The notes beneath the pieces were generated by a model, which searched no databases, had not been told where the DNA came from, and saw nothing but the letters and a program-made list of their open reading frames with translations. Shown piece after piece: positions 1 to 9,776 of a stretch of DNA of 64,000 nt; the first letter of the stretch is position 1, and every line of letters starts with the position of its first letter. Position numbers and translations under genes: made by a program. The DNA comes from Rhizobium leguminosarum (GTDB lineage Bacteria; Pseudomonadota; Alphaproteobacteria; Rhizobiales; Rhizobiaceae): positions 3,560,501-3,624,500 of the forward strand of contig NZ_JAGIOR010000001.1 in assembly GCF_017876795.1 (NCBI RefSeq), given 5' to 3'.

Positions 1-780
1 TATCAAAGCGCCGCGTTTCTGCGCGTTGACGAGGACCGGTTCGGCAAGGGTCGCCGGCAGAAAGGCCGGAAAGACCGCCGGCGCAATCGGCCCTGCGGCC
101 CTCGCCTTCACCAGATGTTCGCGACCGAGGCCGGCGAACGCCTCGATGGCGGCTGCGATGCGCGGCTTGTCCTCGCCGGCAAGGAAAGAACCGCGATCGA
201 GCCCGGTGGCCGATAGGATCTGCAGCGGAATATAGACCTGACCACGGCGGCGATACAGCGGCATCAGCAGCAACAGGCCAGCGACGGCCTGGGCGACGCC
301 GGCGTGGCCGGCGGCATTCGCCGATCGTGCGGCCTCCTCAGGCGAAAGCACGAGGCTTGCAAGCTGAATCAGGGCTGAAGCCGTCTCGCCGGCATAACCT
401 TCGAGCGAGAGACGCGTTTCCATCGGATCGTCATAGAGATCGAAGGTGCGGGCTTCGATCATGTCGATCAACGTCTTGCGCGGCAGGCGATAGGTTTCGA
501 TTGCGGTCAGAAGTGCTGAAGCGACGGGATTGGCTGCCGTCGACCCGTGTGCGCTGCCTTCCAGCAGATCCCGCCAATATTGCAGCCGCACCTCGCCGGG
601 CAACGGCTCGTGCACCAGATCACGGATGCGGGCAAGCTCGGCATTGAAGGCGTAAAGCGCTGCAAGCGCGCCGCGCTTTTCCTCCGGCGACAGCAGACAG
701 GCAAGATAACGGTCGCGGTCGCTGTCACGCAGCATCGCCAGGCAGATCTCCTGGTTGGTCGCACTGTTGGCATCAGCCAT
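1..780 (-). CDS. Phytoene/squalene synthase family protein (3' end cut by window)
   Basis: Read on the minus strand from ATG at 780; 260 codons are visible and the frame is open to the left edge, so the C-terminus is missing. The protein begins MADANSATNQEICLAMLR and runs as an all-helical Ala/Leu-rich chain with the segment GALAALYAFNAELARIRDLV typical of the N-terminal part of the squalene/phytoene synthase fold. In this genomic position (next to an Mth938-type gene and secDF) alphaproteobacteria carry the NDUFAF6-like branch of the family, which is linked to respiratory complex I assembly rather than to proven terpenoid synthesis. That functional assignment is inference from family knowledge. 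The stop of the next gene lies 2 bases from this start, so the two are probably cotranscribed with secDF. Confidence 0.8.
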   Translation of the reverse strand, partial: MADANSATNQEICLAMLRDSDRDRYLACLLSPEEKRGALAALYAFNAELARIRDLVHEPLPGEVRLQYWRDLLEGSAHGSTAANPVASALLTAIETYRLPRKTLIDMIEARTFDLYDDPMETRLSLEGYAGETASALIQLASLVLSPEEAARSANAAGHAGVAQAVAGLLLLMPLYRRRGQVYIPLQILSATGLDRGSFLAGEDKPRIAAAIEAFAGLGREHLVKARAAGPIAPAVFPAFLPATLAEPVLVNAQKRGALI

Positions 781-782
781 CG

Positions 783-1169
783 TCAGACCGCGATCAAGGC
801 CGCAGCGACGGCGCGCTGCTCGGCGAGCATGATATTGAAGGTGCGTACCGCTGCACCCGTGCTCATCGGATCGGAGGAGATGCCACGCGCTTTCAGCGCC
901 AGTTTCAATTCCTCGGGCAGAGGGCGAAGCTCGGTGCCGGTACCGACAAGCAGAACCTCGATATCATCAGCCTCTTCAAGCACACGCCGAAAATTTTCAG
1001 GCGACAGCGGTTTCGACATGTCCATGTCCCAGCCGTGAATGCCGGAGGGAAGGCAAAGGATCGAGCCGCGATGCGACATATCGGCAAAGCGGAAGCCGCC
1101 ATTGCCGTATGTATCGATCGGCGCGCGCCCGGGGAAATGCGCGGCGCGGATTTCTATGCCTTTTGCCAT
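783..1169 (-). CDS. Mth938-like domain protein (DUF498, NDUFAF3-like)
   Basis: 128 residues, the usual length for this small single-domain family. Recognisable parts are IDTYGNGGFRFADMSHRGSI near the N-terminus and the hydrophobic strand IEVLLVGTGTELRPLPEELK in the middle, which match the Mth938/NDUFAF3 fold. Mitochondrial relatives assist complex I assembly; the bacterial role is not proven. It sits between secDF (4 bp away) and the phytoene-synthase-like gene (2 bp away) on the same strand, so it is probably part of a yajC-secDF-mth938-synthase operon. The pairing of NDUFAF3-like and NDUFAF6-like genes in one operon supports a shared role. Confidence 0.85.
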   Translation of the reverse strand: MAKGIEIRAAHFPGRAPIDTYGNGGFRFADMSHRGSILCLPSGIHGWDMDMSKPLSPENFRRVLEEADDIEVLLVGTGTELRPLPEELKLALKARGISSDPMSTGAAVRTFNIMLAEQRAVAAALIAV

Positions 1170-1173
1170 GTTT

Positions 1174-3711
1174 TCAAACCACCGTGCCGGATTTTACCCC
1201 AGCATCCGTCTTGTTGCTCTCTTCCTCATCGGGTGCCTCCGGCCGCAGCCGAAAGACGATCAACACCGGAGCAGCGATATAGATCGAAGAGAAGGTGCCT
1301 AGAGCGACGCCGAAGAGCATCATAAAGGTGAAGGAGCGGATGACCTCGCCCCCGAAGAGATAGAGCGCGAGCAAGGCGAGCAGCGTCGTCGCCGCGGTCA
1401 GAATCGTGCGAGATAGCGTCTGGTTGATCGAGGCATCGATCAGGATCGGCAGAGGCATTTTTCTGTACCGCTTTAAATTCTCGCGCATTCGGTCGTAGAC
1501 CACGACCGTGTCGTTCAGGGAGTAACCGACGATGGTCAGCACCGCTGCGATACTGGTCAGGTTGAATTCTATGCCGGTCAGGACGAAGAGCCCGAGCATG
1601 ATGATGACGTCGTGCAGCGTTGCGACGATGGCGCCGACCGCAAACTGCCATTCGAAGCGAATCCAGATATAGATGAGGATCGCCGCAAGCGCTGCAAGCA
1701 CGCCGAGCGTCGCCATCATCGTCAATTCGCCGGAGATGGCGGGGCCGACAACCTCGACGCGGCGAAAGTCATAATCTTCCTGGAGCTCGCCGCGCACCAG
1801 CGTCGCCGCAGATTGTTCGGCATTTTCGCCACCGCCTTGGGACGCGATGCTGATCCGCGCATTCGACGGCCCGCCGGTGCGCTCCACACGCACCTCGCCT
1901 AGATTGAGATCGTTGAGGCGGGATTGAAGATCGGCGAGGTCGGCATTGCCCTGCTTCGCCGTCACCTCGATGAGCGAGCCACCGGCAAAATCGATGCCGA
2001 GACGCAGGCCAGCGGTAGCAAAGGCGGCCATGGCAATCAGCGAGATGACCGCTGAGGCCGTAAAGACATAACGGCGGATCCCCATGAAACGGATATTGGC
2101 GTGTTCGAAGAGATCGGTCAGAACGCTCTTCGGCAGATGCCGCGGATGGCGGCCTTTCAGCCAGCCGGCGACGATCGAGCGCGTCAGCGTGAAGGCCGTG
2201 AAGACGGTCGTCAGGATGCCGACCGCCAGCGTCACCGCGAAACCGCGGATGGATTCGCTGCCGAGGAAGAAGAGGATGATGGCGGCGATGAAGATCGTGA
2301 CATTTGCGTCGACGATCGTTGCGAATGCGCGCGCGAAACCGCGACCCACGGCCTCTGCAAAAGAATGGGTGGTTTTCTCCTCTTCACGGATGCGCTCGTA
2401 GATCAGAACGTTCGAATCGACCGCCATGCCGACGATGAGCACGATGCCGGCAATCCCGGGCAAGGTGAGCGTCGCGCCGGCAAGGCTGAGCACCGCGACG
2501 ATGAAGATCAGGTTGAAGAAAAGCGATACGACGGCGATGACGCCGAGAATGCGGTAGAGCGCGATCATCAGTGCTGCGACCAGCACGACGGCGACGAGGC
2601 CGGCAACAAGACCGCTGAAGATGGAATCAGCGCCGAATCTCGGGCTGACGCTGCGTTCCTCGACGCTCGTCAGCGTCGCCGGCAGGGCGCCGGCGCGCAG
2701 CATGATCGCAAGGTCTCGGACGCCATCCTCGGAGAAGTTCGCTGAAATCGTGCCCTCGCCGCCGGTGATCGCCGCATCGATAACCGGTGACGACATCACC
2801 TGGTCGTCGAAAACGATGGCAAGGTGCTTGCCGATATTCTGCCCCGTCACCTCAGCCAGCCGCTGCGTGCCTTCGGCATCGAGACGGTAGGTTATCGAGG
2901 TATCCTGCGTCTGCGGATCGACGACAGGCTCAATATCGACCATGTTGCTGCCGGAGACGAAAGCCGTGCGGTCGACGAGATATGGGATCGGCGGGTCATC
3001 AAGCGAATAGAGCACTTGCGATGTCGCCGGCCAACGGCCGTTCAGCGCCTCCTGCCCCGACATGCTCGCATCGATCAGATGAAAGGAAAGCTTGGCCGGC
3101 TGGTTGAGCAGGTTTTTCAGCCGTTCCGCATCGACCGATCCCAGCACCTGCACGACGATCCGGTCGGCGCCATCGGGGCGAACGAGGAAATTCGCATGGC
3201 CGAATCCCGCGATACGGCGGGCAACGATATCGAGCGACCGAGTCCGGGCGGAGGCGACGTCAGCGGTGATGCCGGCGTCGGAAATCTGCAGCGAGAGCTG
3301 TCCCTCCTCGCCCTGCTGCAGCGCCACCTGCGGCCCTAAACGGCCGGCCGCCATCAAAGGCTTCAGGAGATCAACCGCCTTCTGCGTCTCAGCCGGATCG
3401 GTGATGCGGACAGTAACGGTCTGGTCATTGCCGGACAGCCCGGTATAGCGGATACCGGCGCCACGCAGCGCATTGCGCACATTGGCGACCGCCTCTTCCA
3501 GGCGGTCCTTGACGATATCGGAACGCTCGACCTTCAGAACGATATGCGAGCCGCCCTGCAGATCGAGACCGAGCGTCACACGGTCGTGACGCAGCCAGCC
3601 CGGCAGAGAGAAACGCTGCGCCTCGCTCAGCAAATTGGGCGCAGCGATGACGATGGCCGCAAACGCGGCCAGCCAAATCAGAAGTGTTTTCCAGCGGGAA
3701 AAATGCAACAT
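1174..3711 (-). CDS. secDF: Protein translocase subunit SecDF (fused SecD-SecF)
   Basis: 845 residues, a natural SecD-SecF fusion. SecD part: one TM helix at about residues 7-24, the motif GLDLQGGSHIVL at about 48-59, a large periplasmic domain, then five TM helices from about residue 365 on with GIAGIVLIVGMAVDSNVLIY. SecF part starts at about 540 and has GLRLGIDFAGGSLIEV and SIAAVLTIVGYSLNDTVVVY, the RND-type membrane signatures. The complex uses the proton gradient to complete protein export through SecYEG. YajC, its partner, is encoded 44 bp upstream on the same strand. The C-terminus is a short charged tail (PDEEESNKTDAG). Confidence 0.98.
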   Translation of the reverse strand: MLHFSRWKTLLIWLAAFAAIVIAAPNLLSEAQRFSLPGWLRHDRVTLGLDLQGGSHIVLKVERSDIVKDRLEEAVANVRNALRGAGIRYTGLSGNDQTVTVRITDPAETQKAVDLLKPLMAAGRLGPQVALQQGEEGQLSLQISDAGITADVASARTRSLDIVARRIAGFGHANFLVRPDGADRIVVQVLGSVDAERLKNLLNQPAKLSFHLIDASMSGQEALNGRWPATSQVLYSLDDPPIPYLVDRTAFVSGSNMVDIEPVVDPQTQDTSITYRLDAEGTQRLAEVTGQNIGKHLAIVFDDQVMSSPVIDAAITGGEGTISANFSEDGVRDLAIMLRAGALPATLTSVEERSVSPRFGADSIFSGLVAGLVAVVLVAALMIALYRILGVIAVVSLFFNLIFIVAVLSLAGATLTLPGIAGIVLIVGMAVDSNVLIYERIREEEKTTHSFAEAVGRGFARAFATIVDANVTIFIAAIILFFLGSESIRGFAVTLAVGILTTVFTAFTLTRSIVAGWLKGRHPRHLPKSVLTDLFEHANIRFMGIRRYVFTASAVISLIAMAAFATAGLRLGIDFAGGSLIEVTAKQGNADLADLQSRLNDLNLGEVRVERTGGPSNARISIASQGGGENAEQSAATLVRGELQEDYDFRRVEVVGPAISGELTMMATLGVLAALAAILIYIWIRFEWQFAVGAIVATLHDVIIMLGLFVLTGIEFNLTSIAAVLTIVGYSLNDTVVVYDRMRENLKRYRKMPLPILIDASINQTLSRTILTAATTLLALLALYLFGGEVIRSFTFMMLFGVALGTFSSIYIAAPVLIVFRLRPEAPDEEESNKTDAGVKSGTVV

Positions 3712-3755
3712 TCTCTCGACGATCTTCCGATCCGGCTGTCCTGCCGTTTCGCTTG

Positions 3756-4103
3756 TTACGCTGCGTCGGCCTTGACGGGTTCACCCTTGACCCGCACTTC
3801 GGAGATGCCGCTGCGGACGATCCGAACTCGAACACCGTCGGCAATCTCAACTTCGACTTCCTTGTCGTCGACGACCTTGGTGACCTTGCCGACGAGACCG
3901 CCACCGGTAACGACCTGGTCGCCGCGACGGATCGCCTTCAGGGTTTCGTCACGCTTTTTTGCCTGCGCGCGCTGCGGCCTGATCAGCAGGAAGTACCAGA
4001 CGACCATCAGCGGCACGAACAGGATGATCATTTCGAAACCGGAGCCACCGAAACCGGTTGCGGTATCGGTCGCACTCTGGGCGAATGCCGGGGTGATGAA
4101 CAT
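3756..4103 (-). CDS. yajC: Preprotein translocase subunit YajC
   Basis: 115 residues from ATG at 4103. This start is preferred to one 21 bases upstream because a GAGGAG Shine-Dalgarno lies at 4115-4110, six bases before it, and the product then begins MFITPAFAQ as is usual in rhizobia. One TM helix (MIILFVPLMVVWYFLLIRPQ, about residues 25-44) is followed by a basic stretch QRAQAKKRDE and a small beta domain with RRGDQVVTGGGLVGKV. YajC is an accessory subunit of SecDF-YajC. Its neighbour downstream is secDF. Confidence 0.97.
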   Translation of the reverse strand: MFITPAFAQSATDTATGFGGSGFEMIILFVPLMVVWYFLLIRPQRAQAKKRDETLKAIRRGDQVVTGGGLVGKVTKVVDDKEVEVEIADGVRVRIVRSGISEVRVKGEPVKADAA

Positions 4104-4307
4104 GCTAAACTCCTCAGGCTTCACGGCGGAACACCGCCTCTTTTTTCAGGTTGCCGGACTATAGTTACCGCTTCGATGAATGCAACAGAAACAGCCGGGA
4201 ACAGTACCGATTCCGCTGCCTCATAACCTTTCCGGCGTCAAAACGCCATGCTACCCCGCAGCGAAAGATCAAAGCGGATTGCCGCAGCGAAAAACAGGAG
4301 GCCTGCG

Positions 4308-5180
4308 ATGACCGAGGAAATCAACAATGCCCTGCTTGCCGAAGTGAAACGGCTCGCCGATGCCCTCCAGCGTCTTGCCGGGCCGGCACCCGCCATCAAC
4401 GACTGGGATGCTGCCGACTGTTTCGTCTGGGCGCCTTCGCGCCAGCATCTGCAGCCTGTGAAGAGGCCGAACCGGGTGGCGTTGAAGCTCATTCGCGGCG
4501 TCGATCATGTGCGCGACATTCTGCATGAGAATACGGTGCGTTTCGCCGAGGGTTATGCCGCCAACAATGTGCTGCTGTGGGGCGCACGCGGCATGGGGAA
4601 ATCCTCGCTGGTCAAAGCCGTGCACGAGGATGTCAGCCACGAAAGCGGTGTTTCGCTGAAACTGGTCGAAGTCCATCGCGAGGATATCGCAAGCCTTCCC
4701 AATCTGCTCGACCTCTTGAAGGACACCCCCTACCGCGTGATCGTCTTCTGCGACGATCTGTCCTTCGATCATGACGACACCGCCTACAAGTCGCTGAAGG
4801 CAGCACTCGACGGCGGCGTCGAAGGACGGCCGGACAATGTGCTCTTCTATGCCACATCGAACCGGCGCCATCTCCTGCCGCGCCACATGATGGAAAACGA
4901 GCAGTCGACGGCGATCAATCCGTCGGAGACGGTGGAAGAGAAGGTTTCGCTGTCCGACCGCTTCGGCCTCTGGCTCGGCTTCCACAAATGCAGCCAGGAA
5001 GACTATCTCGGCATGATCGACGGCTATGCCGATCACTTCAAGCTCGGGCTCGAACGCGACAAGATGCATGCCGAAGCGCTGGAATGGGCAACGACGCGCG
5101 GCGCCCGCTCCGGCCGTGTCGCCTGGCAGTATATCCAGGATCTGGCCGGACGCATGCGCGTTCACATAGACCGGGCCTAA
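4308..5180 (+). CDS. DUF815 family AAA ATP-binding protein
   Basis: 290 residues from ATG at 4308, which has AGGAGG seven to twelve bases upstream; an in-frame upstream ATG at 4248 lacks such a site. Walker A is LWGARGMGKSSLVKAV at about residues 87-102 and Walker B is VIVFCDDLSFDH at about 143-154. The region SNRRHLLPRHMMENE is a sensor-like segment typical of DUF815. The family is widespread in proteobacteria, predicted AAA ATPases without a firmly established role. It is transcribed away from yajC and ends at a bidirectional terminator facing the nlpD-like gene. Confidence 0.9.
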   Translation: MTEEINNALLAEVKRLADALQRLAGPAPAINDWDAADCFVWAPSRQHLQPVKRPNRVALKLIRGVDHVRDILHENTVRFAEGYAANNVLLWGARGMGKSSLVKAVHEDVSHESGVSLKLVEVHREDIASLPNLLDLLKDTPYRVIVFCDDLSFDHDDTAYKSLKAALDGGVEGRPDNVLFYATSNRRHLLPRHMMENEQSTAINPSETVEEKVSLSDRFGLWLGFHKCSQEDYLGMIDGYADHFKLGLERDKMHAEALEWATTRGARSGRVAWQYIQDLAGRMRVHIDRA

Positions 5181-5184
5181 TGAC

Positions 5185-5211
5185 AAAAGCCCGGCTGTTG
5201 GCCGGGCTTTT
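5185..5211. terminator. Bidirectional intrinsic terminator between DUF815 gene and nlpD
   Basis: Perfect 11-bp inverted repeat AAAAGCCCGGC / GCCGGGCTTTT with a 5-base loop TGTTG. The A tract on one side and the T tract on the other let it work for both convergent genes. Confidence 0.9.
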
Positions 5212-5232
5212 GCGCTTCCTGGGACGCTGTAC

Positions 5233-6825
5233 CTATTCCAGGAAAGTCATTGGGTTGACCGGGGATGCATCCTTGCGCACCTCGAAATGGACCTGCGGCT
5301 GCTTGACGTCGCCGCTCATGCCGGAGACGGCGACGGTCTGGCCACGCTGGATCTTCTGGCCGCGAGCGACGCTCAAAGTATCGGCATTGCCGTAGACGGT
5401 GACGGTGCCGTCATCGTGACGGACGAGAACCGTGTTGCCGAGTTCCTTCAGGCCGTTGCCGGCATAAATGACGACGCCGTTTTCGGCGGCCTTGATCGGC
5501 GTTCCCTGCGGTACCGAGATGTCGATGCCGTCATTGCGGTTGCCGTTGACGTTGGCGCCATAGGAAGCAATGACCTGACCGCGGACCGGCCAACGATACT
5601 TGCCGATGCCGGTGGATTCCGGTGCGGCGGAACTCACATCAGATTTCTTTTCGACATCGTCGACCGTCTGGGTGGCGGCCGGCGCTTTGTAGGGCGCTGG
5701 CTGAACGGAGGCCGTCTGCTGGGCGGGCGCCGTCTGAGCCGGCTTCGGATCGACCTTCTCGGGCTGGATCGACGCCGTCTTGATATTATCGGCGGTGCCG
5801 TTCGGGATCTTCAGGGCCTGGCCGATCCGCAGCGAGTTGGCCGAAAGATTGTTGGCGGCCTTGAGATCGTCGATATTGCTGCCGGTCACCTTGGCGATCT
5901 TTGCCAGCGAATCGCCTTGCTTGACGACATAGCTGCCGGCAGGCGCTTTCGGGTCCTTGCCGGCGCCGGCCGGAAGCTTGCCGGCAGCATCGGCGCTCGC
6001 CGTGGTCTTGTCGCGGGCGGAGTTGGCGCCGGGAACGACGGCAACGTTCTGCTCAGGCGCCTTGACCGGCTCCGGCATCTTGCCGGGCTTGGAGAGATCG
6101 GCAGCCTGCGACGCCGCCTTGGCGGCATTGCCGCCATTGAAGGTCGGGATCAGGATCGCCTGGCCGGGCATGGCGGCGGAAGCCGTCTTCAGGTTGTTGA
6201 CCCGCAAGATTTCCTTTTCCGGAACACCGAAGCGCCTGGACAGCGTGGCAACGCTTTCACCCGGACGCAACGTTACGGAAGGGGCATTGGTCCCGGACCA
6301 GCCGGAAACCTTCGGCGTCGTGCCCGTCGTCAGAGTATCGGGGGTCAGCTTGGGCGCAGTCGGGGCCACCAATCGGTTTTTCTCGGCCTGGGGCGCTGAC
6401 GGGAATGGCTGGGCGAGCGCGACTTCCTTTTCCCGCTGGCGCGAAGGCGCAACCGCCATCGGGGCAGCAAGTTCCGAACGCTGCACCGAGACCGGTGCGG
6501 AAGCCATGCGTGCGCTCGACGTGCGAACCGGATCGTAACTCGGGCTCGACGGATAAGGTTGGTTCAGCGCACCGCTGCCGCCGCCGTAGCCCGACTGGCT
6601 GGCAACGGCGGAGCCGCCGAGATCGGCGCGCGGCACCGGATCGCCCTGAGCACCACCCCTGCGCGGAATGGAGCTGGTGGTGATCTGATCCTGCCCTGCG
6701 GAGGAAAACAAGCCGCCAAACCGTGTCACATCGGAACTGCAGCCTGTTGCGGCACTCGCCAACAGACCCACAACCAGAAGATTACCGGCCGACTTCCCGA
6801 ACTTCGGCGAAATACTGAAACGCAT
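5233..6825 (-). CDS. nlpD: NlpD/DipM-type lipoprotein: two LysM domains and a degenerate M23 (LytM) domain
   Basis: About 530 residues from ATG at 6825 (an in-frame start 24 bases upstream is possible). The N-terminus MRFSISPKFG... has a signal peptide ending in a lipobox, LLASAATGC. Two LysM modules are visible: TLRPGESVATLSRRFGVPEK and YVVKQGDSLAKIAKVTGSNI. The C-terminal M23 fold reads NDGIDISVPQGTPI, TVTVYGNAD and QPQVHFEVR: the His of HxGxD is Asn, the His after YG/YA is Asn, and the first His of HxH is Gln. As in E. coli NlpD, this points to a non-catalytic activator of cell-wall amidases during division rather than an active endopeptidase. The order surE-pcm-nlpD is the classic one. 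Low-complexity Pro/Ala linker sequence fills the middle. Confidence 0.92.
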   Translation of the reverse strand: MRFSISPKFGKSAGNLLVVGLLASAATGCSSDVTRFGGLFSSAGQDQITTSSIPRRGGAQGDPVPRADLGGSAVASQSGYGGGSGALNQPYPSSPSYDPVRTSSARMASAPVSVQRSELAAPMAVAPSRQREKEVALAQPFPSAPQAEKNRLVAPTAPKLTPDTLTTGTTPKVSGWSGTNAPSVTLRPGESVATLSRRFGVPEKEILRVNNLKTASAAMPGQAILIPTFNGGNAAKAASQAADLSKPGKMPEPVKAPEQNVAVVPGANSARDKTTASADAAGKLPAGAGKDPKAPAGSYVVKQGDSLAKIAKVTGSNIDDLKAANNLSANSLRIGQALKIPNGTADNIKTASIQPEKVDPKPAQTAPAQQTASVQPAPYKAPAATQTVDDVEKKSDVSSAAPESTGIGKYRWPVRGQVIASYGANVNGNRNDGIDISVPQGTPIKAAENGVVIYAGNGLKELGNTVLVRHDDGTVTVYGNADTLSVARGQKIQRGQTVAVSGMSGDVKQPQVHFEVRKDASPVNPMTFLE

Positions 6826-6964
6826 TGACTCGACCCACTGAGAACGCAACCATTTGTGAGTCTATTAAAACGCGTTAGTATTACCACGCGGTTAAGATGC
6901 TGGAATCAGTGCGATATTTTTGAGAAGTTGATAACCATAGCTTACGGGTGAAAAATCGTAGAGC

Positions 6965-7618
6965 CTACAGCAGCGAGGCAAGGCGCGGGACGATCGGCAG
7001 ATAAGGCGCTTCGAACAGTTCCTCGCGTTCGAAACGGCTGCCGGTCTTCGTCAACCGCACCATGCGACATTCGGTTTCGGATATCATCAGCGGCGCGATC
7101 ATCGAGCCGCCCGAAACCAGTTGGTCGGTATAAAAGCGCGGCATCGCATTGAAGGCCGCCGTCACCAGGATGCGGTCGAAGGTGCCCTCTCCCTGCATGC
7201 CGGCACTGCCGTCGGCGTGGCGGATGATAACGTTGCTCAGGCCAAGCGATTCCATGCGCCGCTGCGCCGCCGATGTCAGCGTCTTGTAGCGGTCGATGGA
7301 CAGAACACGCTCAGCCATTCTGCCGATGACGGCGGCGGTAAAGCCGCTGCCGGTGCCGATTTCGAGGACGCGCTGTCCTGGTTTGACTTTGAGGTGATGC
7401 AGGATGCGGACGACAAAATCGATGCCTTCGAGGAAGGAGCCGCATTCGATCGGTATCGTCCGGCTCGAATAGGCATCATCGGAAAATTGCGGCGGCACGA
7501 AGAGCGAGCGCTGCGTCTGCTCGACCGCCGTCAGCAGATCGAGGTCGGAGATGCCTTCGGCACGCAATCTGAGGACGAGCGCCGCAAAGCCCTCTTTCTC
7601 GGCCAGTCTTGCCGTCAA
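6965..7618 (-). CDS. pcm: Protein-L-isoaspartate O-methyltransferase
   Basis: 217 residues, normal for Pcm. SAM-binding motif I is [18 protein letters not shown] (about residues 81-98); the N-terminal part has [20 protein letters not shown], and post-motif regions include [20 protein letters not shown]. The enzyme methylates isoaspartyl residues in aged proteins so that they can be repaired. Its start overlaps the surE stop by 4 bases (ATGA), which indicates translational coupling. Confidence 0.95.
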   Translation of the reverse strand: MTARLAEKEGFAALVLRLRAEGISDLDLLTAVEQTQRSLFVPPQFSDDAYSSRTIPIECGSFLEGIDFVVRILHHLKVKPGQRVLEIGTGSGFTAAVIGRMAERVLSIDRYKTLTSAAQRRMESLGLSNVIIRHADGSAGMQGEGTFDRILVTAAFNAMPRFYTDQLVSGGSMIAPLMISETECRMVRLTKTGSRFEREELFEAPYLPIVPRLASLL

Positions 7619-8388
7619 ACCTGTGCTCCGTATCCCAAGGCCCGCGCCACGCGGTCCGTCACGGAATAATCGGTCAGATCCAGTTTCAAAGGCGTTACCG
7701 AAATCTTGTTATGCTTCAGGGCGTGAATATCGGTGCCTTCGATGAAGGCGCCGGCACGTTCGCCGAACTTCAGCCAGTAATAGGGAAAGCCCCGGCCATC
7801 GGAGCGGGCGTCGACCTGCAGGTTGAAGGCGAGCTTGCCCTGCATGGTCACCTCGGCACCATCAACCTCGTCGGGACGGCAGTTCGGGAAGTTGAGATTG
7901 AGGAACGTGCCCTGCGGCAGGTCCAGAACCATCAGCTTTTCCAGAAGAGCCGGCGCATGTGTCTCGCAGACCTCCCAAGGCACGATGCGCGCGCCGTCCT
8001 CATAGAGATAAGCCTGGCTCAGCGCGAAGGAACGCACACCCTGCATCGTGCCTTCGATGGCGCCGGCGATCGTGCCGGAATAGGTTACGTCGTCTGCGAC
8101 GTTCGAACCCGAATTGACGCCGGAGAGAACGAGATCGGGCTTGATGTCCATCACCTGCCTGATGCCCATGATGACGCAATCGGTCGGCGTGCCGCGCAAG
8201 GCGAAATGCTTGTCGGAAATCTTGCGCAGCCGCAAAGGTTCCGACAGGCTCAACGAATGGGCAAGGCCGCTCTGGTCGGTCTCGGGCGCCACGATCCAGA
8301 CGTCGTCGGACAGCGTGCGGGCGATCCGTTCCAGGGCGGCCAAGCCTTCCGCGTGAATGCCGTCGTCATTCGTCAGCAGGATGCGCAT
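7615..8388 (-). CDS. surE: 5'/3'-nucleotidase SurE
   Basis: 257 residues. The N-terminus [20 protein letters not shown] carries the metal-binding ND of the family, and [20 protein letters not shown] holds the SGxNxGxN-type active-site loop with the GTIAGAIEG segment following. SurE dephosphorylates nucleoside monophosphates and is a stationary-phase survival protein. It lies 4 bp after serS and overlaps pcm by 4 bp. Confidence 0.97.
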   Translation of the reverse strand: MRILLTNDDGIHAEGLAALERIARTLSDDVWIVAPETDQSGLAHSLSLSEPLRLRKISDKHFALRGTPTDCVIMGIRQVMDIKPDLVLSGVNSGSNVADDVTYSGTIAGAIEGTMQGVRSFALSQAYLYEDGARIVPWEVCETHAPALLEKLMVLDLPQGTFLNLNFPNCRPDEVDGAEVTMQGKLAFNLQVDARSDGRGFPYYWLKFGERAGAFIEGTDIHALKHNKISVTPLKLDLTDYSVTDRVARALGYGAQV

Positions 8389-8392
8389 CGCC

Positions 8393-9676
8393 TCAGGCCG
8401 CCCGTTCGATTTTGGTCAATCCGCCCATATAAGGAAGCAAAACGTCCGGAATCGTGACGGACCCGTCCTCGTTCAGATAATTTTCGAGAACGGCGATCAG
8501 GCAGCGGCCGACAGCGGTGCCGGAGCCGTTCAGCGTGTGGACGAACCTGTTGCTCTTGTCGTCCTTGTCGCGGTAGCGCGCATTCATCCGCCGGGCCTGA
8601 AAATCGCCACAGACAGAGCAGGAGGAGATTTCGCGGAAGGCGTTCTGTCCCGGCAGCCAGACTTCGAGATCGTAGGTCTTGCGCGAGCCGAAGCCCATGT
8701 CGCCGGTGCAAAGCGTCATCGTGCGGAAATGCAGACCGAGGCGCTTCAGCACTTCTTCGGCGCAGGCCGTCATGCGCTCATGCTCGGCGATGGCGTTTTC
8801 GGCATCGGTGATCGAGACGAGTTCGCATTTCCAGAACTGGTGCTGACGCAGCATGCCGCGCGTATCGCGGCCGGCCGAGCCCGCTTCCGAGCGGAAGGAC
8901 GGCGTCAAGGCAGTGAAGCGGAGCGGCAGCTTTTCCTGGTCGAGGATTTCTTCGCGCACCAGATTGGTCAGCGTCACCTCGGCCGTCGGAATGAGGTAAC
9001 GACCGTCCGTCGTCTTGAAGAGATCCTCTTCGAACTTCGGCAGGTTGCCGGTGCCGAACAGCGCTTCAGCACGCACCATCAGCGGCGAGCTGACTTCGGT
9101 ATAACCGTGCTCGCGGGTGTGGAGATCGATCATGAACAGGCCGAGTGCGCGCTCGAGCCTGGCGAGCGGCCCGGTCAGAACCGTGAAGCGCGAGCCGGAG
9201 AGCTTGGCGGCGCGCTCGAAATCCATATAGCCGAGCCCCTCGCCGATTTCGAAGTGCTCCTTCGGCGTATGGTTCCAGCGCGGCTTTTCGCCGACGACGC
9301 GGGTGACGATATTGTCGTGCTCGTCCTTGCCGACCGGAACGTCGTCGAAAGGTATGTTGGGGATGCGCGAGAGCGCGTCGGTGAGTTCGGCCGTCAGCTG
9401 CCGGTCCTCCTCCTCGATCGCCGGCAGCAGGGTCTTCAATTCGGCGACCTCGGCCTTCAGCTTCTCGGCGAGCTCGCCGTTCTTGTGAGACAGCGCCGCG
9501 CCGATCTCCTTGGAGGCGAGGTTGCGGCGCGACAGCAAGTCCTGCGCTTTCTGCACAGCGGAGCGGCGCTTTTCATCGAGGGCGACGAGGCTTTGGGCCA
9601 GAGGCTCCGCGCCGCGCTTGGCAAGAGCGGCATCGAGCGCTTCGGGATTCTCACGGATCCATTTGATATCGAGCAT
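8393..9676 (-). CDS. serS: Serine--tRNA ligase
   Basis: 427 residues from ATG at 9676 ([18 protein letters not shown]), the conserved SerRS start; the frame extends further upstream but that part is not SerRS-like. The N-terminal antiparallel coiled coil covers about residues 30-100 (many K/E/R/L). Class II motifs are seen at [20 protein letters not shown] (motif 2) and [20 protein letters not shown] (motif 3). It charges tRNA-Ser. It precedes surE and follows tatC on the same strand. Confidence 0.97.
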   Translation of the reverse strand: MLDIKWIRENPEALDAALAKRGAEPLAQSLVALDEKRRSAVQKAQDLLSRRNLASKEIGAALSHKNGELAEKLKAEVAELKTLLPAIEEEDRQLTAELTDALSRIPNIPFDDVPVGKDEHDNIVTRVVGEKPRWNHTPKEHFEIGEGLGYMDFERAAKLSGSRFTVLTGPLARLERALGLFMIDLHTREHGYTEVSSPLMVRAEALFGTGNLPKFEEDLFKTTDGRYLIPTAEVTLTNLVREEILDQEKLPLRFTALTPSFRSEAGSAGRDTRGMLRQHQFWKCELVSITDAENAIAEHERMTACAEEVLKRLGLHFRTMTLCTGDMGFGSRKTYDLEVWLPGQNAFREISSCSVCGDFQARRMNARYRDKDDKSNRFVHTLNGSGTAVGRCLIAVLENYLNEDGSVTIPDVLLPYMGGLTKIERAA

Positions 9677-9776
9677 CGTCGTTCCAGGTCGTTTGCAACA
9701 GAAGTGAGCCGGCCAAAGCCTGAGCGGGCTTCGACCGGATGAGACGGCGTTCATGACAGGATTTCCGGATTGCCGC

